Positions 1-5,105 of a DNA stretch of 5,105 bases are shown in pieces. Numbering within the stretch: position 1 is the stretch's first letter; each line of letters starts with the position of its first letter. The stretch is from Chitinophaga pinensis (lineage in GTDB: Bacteria > Bacteroidota > Bacteroidia > Chitinophagales > Chitinophagaceae). The DNA lies in NCBI GenBank assembly GCA_943324055.2, contig CALPKD020000128.1, forward strand, positions 1 to 5,105, in the 5' to 3' direction. The notes beneath the pieces are model-generated. The model had not been told where the DNA came from. It searched no databases and saw only the letters and a list, made by a program, of their open reading frames with translations. Position numbers and translations under genes: made by a program.

Positions 1-1
1 A

Positions 2-997
<996 letters not shown>

Positions 998-1128
998 ATT
1001 AATAGTATATGCGATGTTGAAATGTCAAGTTAGCTTGGTAGTTTACTATTTCGATAAACAGTTTTCCCATTTTCGATATAAATTCAATTTTTGTAGATCT
1101 AGTTTCACGAAAAAATAAGAAAATAAAT
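998..1128. other. Intergenic gap with a short direct repeat (TTTCGATA x2)
   Basis: This is 131 bases of AT-rich spacer between the GH97 gene and the PepSY-TM gene. TTTCGATA occurs twice in the same orientation, at 1049-1056 and 1071-1078. The copies start 22 bases apart, about two helical turns, which is a spacing compatible with a regulator binding one face of the DNA. A 4-bp hairpin (CAAG/CTTG, 1026-1037) lacks a T-tract and is not a convincing terminator. The bases just before the next ATG (AAAAAATAAGAAAATAAAT) are A-rich, which is the usual leader type in Bacteroidota, with no Shine-Dalgarno site. Confidence 0.35.
1086..1093 (+). promoter_or_regulatory. Weak candidate -7 element upstream of the PepSY-TM gene
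   Basis: AATTTTTG matches the Bacteroidota -7 consensus TAnnTTTG at all fixed positions except the first. It lies 35 bases before the ATG at 1129. At the expected -33 distance there is only TTTTC at 1062-1066 (19-base gap) and no TTG. The region is so AT-rich that a chance match is likely. Confidence 0.2.
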
Positions 1129-1635
1129 ATGAGTAATTTATCAAAAAACATGCGTGTCTACCATCGTTACTTAGGCTTTTTCTTGGCTGGTATTATGGCC
1201 ATTTATTCAATAAGCGGGATAGTTTTAATTTTTAGAGAGACTTCAGTTTTTAAAAAGGTGACGCATAAAGTGATGAACGTAGCGCCAAATCTTAAAAACG
1301 AGGAGATTGGACCAGCCATCAAGCTTAAAAATTTAAAAATTACGGAGGAGGTTGGGGGAATTGTAAAATTTGAGCAAGGCACTTACAATAAAACAACCGG
1401 TGTGGCCGATTTTAAGATCAAAGAATTACCCTATTTTATTAATAAGCTAACCTCCTTTCACAAAGCGAGCACTAAACAGCCACTTTACTATTTAAATATC
1501 TTTTTTGCCTGTTCGTTAATGTTTTTTGTTATTTCCACGTTTTGGATGTTTTTACCCAGTACTGATATTTTTAAAAAGGGACTGTATTTTACCCTTGCCG
1601 GATTTGTATTAGCGTTGATTTTACTATTCGTGTAA
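1129..1635 (+). CDS. Short PepSY-TM-like three-helix membrane protein
   Basis: The 168-residue protein begins at an ATG behind an A-rich leader. An N-terminal MRVYHRYLGFFLAG motif leads into TM1 (about residues 15-35, ending SISGIVLIFRET). A soluble, extracytoplasmic-looking segment follows (about 38-105), containing a PepSY-like strand-turn pattern (VKFEQGTYNKTTGVADF). Then come INKLTSFHKAS, TM2 (about 119-141) and TM3 (about 151-167), which runs to the C-terminus. This arrangement resembles short Bacteroidota members of the PepSY-associated transmembrane family. Longer relatives include proteins linked to siderophore iron release and haem-type redox chemistry. His12 beside TM1 and His111 before TM2 are the kind of residue that can bind haem, but that role is inferred only. 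No catalytic motif is present. The last two codons and the stop overlap a sequence block duplicated from the convergent gene, so the exact C-terminus may have been reshaped. The neighbours give no functional clue. The family call is moderately sure; the function is unknown. Confidence 0.72.
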   Translation: MSNLSKNMRVYHRYLGFFLAGIMAIYSISGIVLIFRETSVFKKVTHKVMNVAPNLKNEEIGPAIKLKNLKITEEVGGIVKFEQGTYNKTTGVADFKIKELPYFINKLTSFHKASTKQPLYYLNIFFACSLMFFVISTFWMFLPSTDIFKKGLYFTLAGFVLALILLFV

Positions 1636-1697
1636 ATCGAAAAAGTCAAATAGTAAGTGCTTATTTTTCACAAAATCGCTAACCGTAAAATAATCAT
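1628..1697 (-). repeat. Degenerate second copy of the 3' end of the LTA-synthase-like gene (relic)
   Basis: Read on the minus strand, this block repeats part of the 3' coding region of the adjacent LTA-synthase-like gene. Nucleotides 1645-1697 align without gaps to 1792-1844 with 44 of 53 identical. A weaker extension reaches 1628 (shared TCGTG at 1628-1632 and 1776-1780) with one inserted base. Translated in the frame of the gene it reads DYFTVSDFVKNKHLLFD, against DMFAVSDFVKSKHLLFD at residues 773-789: 14 of 17 residues are kept. The 147-base offset is exactly 49 codons, so the copy is in frame with the gene but lies beyond its TAG TAA stops. Its own frame ends in another TAG TAA (1626 down to 1621), inside the 3' end of the PepSY-TM gene. 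It is best read as a relic of a former C-terminus or of a lost paralogue. Confidence 0.8.
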
Positions 1698-1713
1698 ACC
1701 AAGTTGTTCTTTA

Positions 1714-4158
1714 CTATTTTATCCCATATACTTTCACCTTTAGGTTTCTTAACTGCAACTGAATAGGCAGCCGGGTCGTGAATAAGGAAAGGTCAAATAG
1801 CAAGTGTTTGCTTTTCACAAAATCACTAACCGCAAACATATCATTGGTAGAGATAGGATTCCACTCGTGTTCAATAAAATCGCCTTTGGTTAATTGAACA
1901 ATATTATGGTTTGTCCAGTATAGGAAATTACGCTTTTTAAAAGCAGTGTCTATCATGGCAAGCCTAAATGCAGGCTGATCTTCTAAGTCCTTGGATAACA
2001 GATTCACATCCGCCGTCACCTCCATATACAAATATTTGTATGCATGGTTAACTTTTATCTCCGGTGCAATAGTCGTGTCTTGCTTCGTTAAATTAAAATT
2101 TCGAACCTCTGGATTATTGTAAGTAAATAGCAATTCTTTTTTCGAATACGCGTCTAATGACTTTCCAGGATAAATAAGGTTATTGTCGCAAACATAATTA
2201 TTAATTAGTTTAAAATTATCTCTCAAATGAATCATGTAATTTTTTACAGAATCGTTTTCCTGCTTTGTTTGATTCAAATTAGCATCCACCTTGTACAATT
2301 GTTCCCCCGACAAATAGTAATCCTTATAAATATAGTCCGTAATCTCTCTACTCCATTCCATGAACGGCATTGCGTTTTGATTCCTGAAACGCACAGCAGT
2401 ATCTAATTCACTCGTTAGCCAATGTACTTCCTTTGGATTACTTTTTAATTGTGGGTAGTTATTTAATATCAAAGCACTAATCGTAGGTGCGATATTATTA
2501 TGTGTATTTAACGAATAAAATTTTTGCGGATGTTTTAATAAAGGAGAATAAACAATCAACGGTACATGGTAATCATCAAGCCCTGCGGTGGATGGAAAGG
2601 ACCCAATGTGGTGATCGCCCATTATGAAAAATATGGTATTTTTAAAGTCGGGTCGTCTTGAATAGGTTTTAAAGAATTTTTTAATGCAGTCATCGGAAAA
2701 CATAAAAGTGGCTAATACCGGTTTACAATTAATTAAGGTTTTCTTAATAGCACTAGACGCTTTTATTTGTGTCATCTTTTGATCAAATAGCTTTTCATAT
2801 TGATGCTGTTGTTCAAATAGATAAGGCATATGCGTAGTGCCTGTATGATAAATGTTTAAATAAGGTGTTTGTTTTAAAGAATCCATCACTTCAAAACTTC
2901 TGCTATACAATGCATCATCTGGATAACCCATTGACCAACCTTCCTCGCCCACACCCATTTGTTTATACTTAGCACCATAATTAGAAAGAATCATATCAGT
3001 GCCTTGTAGTCGCATATAGCCGCCCATATTATCAAAATCGGGATTAAAGCCGATTAAAAACTTAGTATGATACCCATTATTTTTTAATATTTTAATGAGT
3101 GACAAGTGATCCGGCATTACATTGATAATGGAAAATCCTTTTTTACCATATGGCAGGGATCCTGTAATTGCAGGATGCGCGGCAAAAGTACCTGGAGCAG
3201 TACTTAAAAAATTATTCCAGGTTAAACTTTGATTAGACAAGGAATCTAAAAAGGGAGTAAAGCTGCTCGCATATGCATTGTCACCACTAAAATCACGAGA
3301 CAATCCTTCGACCACCAAAATCACAATATTTGGGGGCTCATTTTTATTCAAATTAAAAAAGGAACCTAGTACATCGTTCGATTTGTTTACATGCATAAGT
3401 GGATACTTGTCGCTCGTAAACTGAAAAGGTTGATTGGCTTGATAAAAATCAATTTCGGCCTTTAGTGCAGCTGGATTTAATTTTGCTGGATTAAACTTAT
3501 TTAGGTTTTTGTAATAATTATATACATCTGCAACCCAAAAAGTAAACTTATTGCTTGTTAAATAGTAAGCGTTCCTATTTTCAAATTTGTTTTCAGCTGG
3601 ATTTGCATAACTTGACAAAACCAATGCTATTAAGGATATGGTCGAAAAAGCGACGCGTGCATTTTTAGAAAATTGAAACCGATTCAATATTTTTAAACTG
3701 AGTAAAAAATATAATGCGATATAAAATACAAAGGGAAAGAACAAAAACAAATCACCTGTCATCATTTGTTTTGAAGTGACCCAAGAGTCCATAAAGTTTC
3801 TAGTAAATAACTCGTGATCAAAGGGCGTATTTCTTTCTTTAAATATTACAATCAGGCCAATGTATAAAAAGATAGCGAACGCATTTAAAATATGGAAAAC
3901 ATACAAAGCAGCATTTTTGTGTATGAATTGCAACAAATAAACAATTGCGCTTACTATGAATAGGTAAATTAAGCAGGCCCATACATCATACACAATACCT
4001 AACAATTCGTAAAAAAATGCACGATTGACAAACGTCTTATTACCAATTTGATAAAATTCAAAAACACGCACCAGCAAAATTGTTATAACAAACGAAACGA
4101 TAATATGAATATACTTGCCAATAAAATCGCTTAGCATGGTGGAATACCTTGAAATCAT
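1714..4158 (-). CDS. LTA synthase / phosphoglycerol transferase-like membrane sulfatase-fold protein with long C-terminal extension
   Basis: The 814-residue protein resembles the LtaS/MdoB-type family, which moves phosphoglycerol-type groups from membrane lipid to an acceptor outside the inner membrane. Five hydrophobic helices lie at about 13-32, 58-79, 84-106, 136-156 and 168-184. A linker with NPA repeats (221-232) leads to the alkaline-phosphatase/sulfatase-type domain (about 275-565). Visible family motifs are PNIVILVVEG (E284), TPFLDSL, PGTFAAHPAITGSLP (T324, probable nucleophile), NNGYHTKFLIG...FDNMGGYM, TTHMPY (H443) and GDHH (D515, H516), then HVPLIVYSP. These match the expected metal and nucleophile positions (E, T, H, D-H). 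Typical relatives are nearer 600-650 residues. Here about 240 residues follow the catalytic domain, and the last ~120 look beta-rich and could be an accessory carbohydrate-type domain; I do not recognise it. True lipoteichoic acid is not expected in a Gram-negative, so donor and acceptor are unknown. The start could be Met1 (4158) or Met8 (4137), which follows AAGG. It is divergent from a lipid kinase gene. Confidence 0.87.
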   Translation of the reverse strand: MISRYSTMLSDFIGKYIHIIVSFVITILLVRVFEFYQIGNKTFVNRAFFYELLGIVYDVWACLIYLFIVSAIVYLLQFIHKNAALYVFHILNAFAIFLYIGLIVIFKERNTPFDHELFTRNFMDSWVTSKQMMTGDLFLFFPFVFYIALYFLLSLKILNRFQFSKNARVAFSTISLIALVLSSYANPAENKFENRNAYYLTSNKFTFWVADVYNYYKNLNKFNPAKLNPAALKAEIDFYQANQPFQFTSDKYPLMHVNKSNDVLGSFFNLNKNEPPNIVILVVEGLSRDFSGDNAYASSFTPFLDSLSNQSLTWNNFLSTAPGTFAAHPAITGSLPYGKKGFSIINVMPDHLSLIKILKNNGYHTKFLIGFNPDFDNMGGYMRLQGTDMILSNYGAKYKQMGVGEEGWSMGYPDDALYSRSFEVMDSLKQTPYLNIYHTGTTHMPYLFEQQHQYEKLFDQKMTQIKASSAIKKTLINCKPVLATFMFSDDCIKKFFKTYSRRPDFKNTIFFIMGDHHIGSFPSTAGLDDYHVPLIVYSPLLKHPQKFYSLNTHNNIAPTISALILNNYPQLKSNPKEVHWLTSELDTAVRFRNQNAMPFMEWSREITDYIYKDYYLSGEQLYKVDANLNQTKQENDSVKNYMIHLRDNFKLINNYVCDNNLIYPGKSLDAYSKKELLFTYNNPEVRNFNLTKQDTTIAPEIKVNHAYKYLYMEVTADVNLLSKDLEDQPAFRLAMIDTAFKKRNFLYWTNHNIVQLTKGDFIEHEWNPISTNDMFAVSDFVKSKHLLFDLSLFTTRLPIQLQLRNLKVKVYGIK
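1776..1844 (-). repeat. Parent copy of the duplicated block, inside the LTA-synthase-like gene
   Basis: This segment codes for about residues 772-795 of the LTA-synthase-like protein, including VSDFVKSKHLLFD. It is the counterpart of the degenerate copy at 1628-1697. Compared with that copy, three codons differ only silently (residues 778, 784, 786). Residues 774 (M/Y), 776 (A/T) and 783 (S/N) are replaced. Confidence 0.8.
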
Positions 4159-4162
4159 GATA

Positions 4163-4170
4163 CAAAATTA
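4163..4170 (-). promoter_or_regulatory. Candidate -7 element for the LTA-synthase-like gene
   Basis: On the minus strand this reads TAATTTTG, an exact match to the Bacteroidota -7 consensus TAnnTTTG. An imperfect -33 element (TTTTC, in CTTTTC at 4190-4195) lies at about the right distance upstream. Only four bases separate the element from the ATG at 4158. Transcription would then begin at or next to that codon, so either the message is leaderless or translation starts at the in-frame ATG at 4137. Confidence 0.5.
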
Positions 4171-4176
4171 CAAGTT

Positions 4177-4209
4177 TTGAGCCTGAACGAAAAGAATAAC
4201 CTAATTTTA
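4177..4209 (+). promoter_or_regulatory. Candidate promoter for the lipid kinase gene
   Basis: TTG at 4177-4179 is followed after 22 bases by TAATTTTA at 4202-4209. The latter matches TAnnTTTG at every fixed position but the last. The spacing falls in the range reported for Bacteroidota promoters. The ATG follows 18 bases after the element, giving a short leader without a Shine-Dalgarno site. The polymerase footprint would overlap that of the divergent promoter in the same 69-bp gap. Confidence 0.42.
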
Positions 4210-4227
4210 CGGCTATTTTAACTGAGT

Positions 4228-5079
4228 ATGAACTATTTCATTTTAAACCCAATTTCTGGAAGCAATAATTTAAACTTGCGAAAGGCCTTGCTAGGTCTAA
4301 TAGCCTCTAACTCAGAGAATATCATATTAGAAACTACAAAAGCCAAACATGCAATCGAGCTTACGCAAAAGGCAATTCAAGCGGGCGCAACAAAAATAAT
4401 TGCGGTTGGAGGGGACGGGACAATCAATGAAGTCGCATCGGTTTTAACAAATACCGAAATACCGCTGGGGATTATTCCACTTGGTTCTGGCAACGGACTA
4501 GCGCGTCACTTAAGCATCCCAATGCAGGTTGAAAAGGCTTATCATCTTGCATTAAATGGGCATCCAATCCGAATGGATGTTGGCAGCATAAATGGCAAAA
4601 GATTTTTTTGTACCGCTGGAGTTGGTTTTGATGCAACAGTTGCCAATGCCTTTGCAAAGGGAGAAAAAAGAGGGCTCGTTAACTATATCACCGCCACCTT
4701 AACTTCCTTAATTCGTTATAAACCTATTCAAGTGTCTATTAACGAGGGGCCGTGGGAAGAAGTTTTTTCGTTAACCATTGCCAATGCAAATCAGTTTGGC
4801 AATAACGCATATATCTCTCCTTTTTCTAATATACAAGATGGCACGTTAGAAATGGTTAAGATAAAAAAAATGAATTGGCTACAAGCTGCAATCGTTTCGA
4901 TGCGCCTATTTTTTAAATCAATTCATAATTCCCCATTAGTCGAAATCGTAGATGTAAAGGAAGTTAAGATCACTTATAAAAGTAAAGCCAATTTACATAT
5001 GGACGGAGAGGCCTTGCAAACTACTGAACCGGATTTAATTGTTACGGTTGAAGCAAGTTCCCTGAACGTGATCGTTTAA
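4228..5079 (+). CDS. Diacylglycerol kinase family lipid kinase (YegS/DgkB type)
   Basis: The 283-residue cytosolic or membrane-associated enzyme is expected to use ATP to phosphorylate a lipid alcohol, most likely diacylglycerol to phosphatidic acid. The family motifs appear in order: FILNPISGSNN (residues 4-14), the nucleotide-binding IIAVGGDGTINEVAS (57-71), LGIIPLGSGNGLARHLSIP (80-98, the usual GTxND replaced by GSGNG), and GVGFDA (131-136). In the C-terminal beta domain come the metal-associated loop around NIQDGTLE (201-208) and MDGE (258-261), where the acidic pair is typical of the catalytic base and metal site. The length is normal for the family and both lobes are complete. No signal peptide or membrane helix is seen, as expected for this family. 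The gene is divergent from an LTA-synthase-like gene, whose Gram-positive counterpart produces the diacylglycerol that DgkB recycles. A sphingoid-base or other lipid substrate is possible, since many Bacteroidota make sphingolipids. Family call is strong, substrate open. Confidence 0.92.
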   Translation: MNYFILNPISGSNNLNLRKALLGLIASNSENIILETTKAKHAIELTQKAIQAGATKIIAVGGDGTINEVASVLTNTEIPLGIIPLGSGNGLARHLSIPMQVEKAYHLALNGHPIRMDVGSINGKRFFCTAGVGFDATVANAFAKGEKRGLVNYITATLTSLIRYKPIQVSINEGPWEEVFSLTIANANQFGNNAYISPFSNIQDGTLEMVKIKKMNWLQAAIVSMRLFFKSIHNSPLVEIVDVKEVKITYKSKANLHMDGEALQTTEPDLIVTVEASSLNVIV

Positions 5080-5105
5080 AAAAAATACAAGTAGTTGAAC
5101 CTTTA
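5080..5105. other. Short A-rich tail after the lipid kinase gene
   Basis: Twenty-six bases follow the TAA stop, starting with an A run. No hairpin or start of another gene can be supported before the window ends. Confidence 0.5.

Noticed and set aside
1026..1037. CAAG-TTAG-CTTG hairpin as terminator of the GH97 gene
   Set aside because: The stem is only 4 bp and no T-tract follows.
1636..1713. Bidirectional terminator between the convergent genes
   Set aside because: I found no stable inverted repeat. The content of the gap is explained by the direct repeat of the gene end.
1624..1716. Programmed stop-codon readthrough extending the LTA-synthase-like protein into the in-frame relic
   Set aside because: Two consecutive stops (TAG TAA) of different types separate them and no stimulatory structure is apparent. 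A relic explains the data more simply.
3469..3500. Imperfect 15-base tandem repeat (GCTGGATT units) in the LTA-synthase-like gene
   Set aside because: It encodes two NPA-containing turns in the linker after TM5. It is too short and degenerate to be a separate element.
4472..4657. Minus-strand 61-codon frame inside the lipid kinase gene
   Set aside because: It is antisense to conserved kinase motifs and has no independent support.

Overview
The window looks like chromosomal DNA from a member of the Bacteroidota. Three things point there: a GH97 (SusB-type) alpha-glucosidase; A-rich leaders without Shine-Dalgarno sites in an AT-rich genome; and promoter-like TAnnTTTG / TTG elements in the one divergent intergenic gap. 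No tRNA, rRNA, CRISPR array, insertion sequence or riboswitch was seen. No gene-free stretch reaches 300 bases; the gaps are 131, 78, 69 and 26 bases.

Layout from left to right. (1) Nucleotides 2-997 (+) hold the C-terminal part of a GH97 glycoside hydrolase cut by the window edge, with all three catalytic-centre glutamates of the inverting SusB type. (2) Nucleotides 1129-1635 (+) encode a short three-helix PepSY-TM-like membrane protein. (3) Nucleotides 1714-4158 (-), convergent with it, encode an 814-residue membrane-anchored LTA-synthase/phosphoglycerol-transferase-like sulfatase-fold enzyme with a long C-terminal extension. (4) Nucleotides 4228-5079 (+), divergent from it across 69 bp, encode a diacylglycerol-kinase-family lipid kinase (YegS/DgkB type).

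The most coherent functional unit is the divergent pair. In Gram-positive bacteria LtaS consumes phosphatidylglycerol and releases diacylglycerol, which DgkB recycles to phosphatidic acid. Finding homologues of both back to back in a probable Gram-negative suggests an envelope glycerophosphate-type modification with lipid recycling. This is inference from family knowledge and gene position.

The most unusual sequence signal is a degenerate, in-frame second copy of part of the 3' end of the LTA-synthase-like gene. It lies just beyond that gene's stop, in the 78-bp convergent gap, and runs into the last codons of the PepSY gene. The two copies are 44/53 identical at a spacing of 147 bp (49 codons). 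The differences largely preserve the protein (14/17 residues), which suggests a relic of a once-translated C-terminus or paralogue rather than a chance repeat. I found no complete, clearly novel system in the window.
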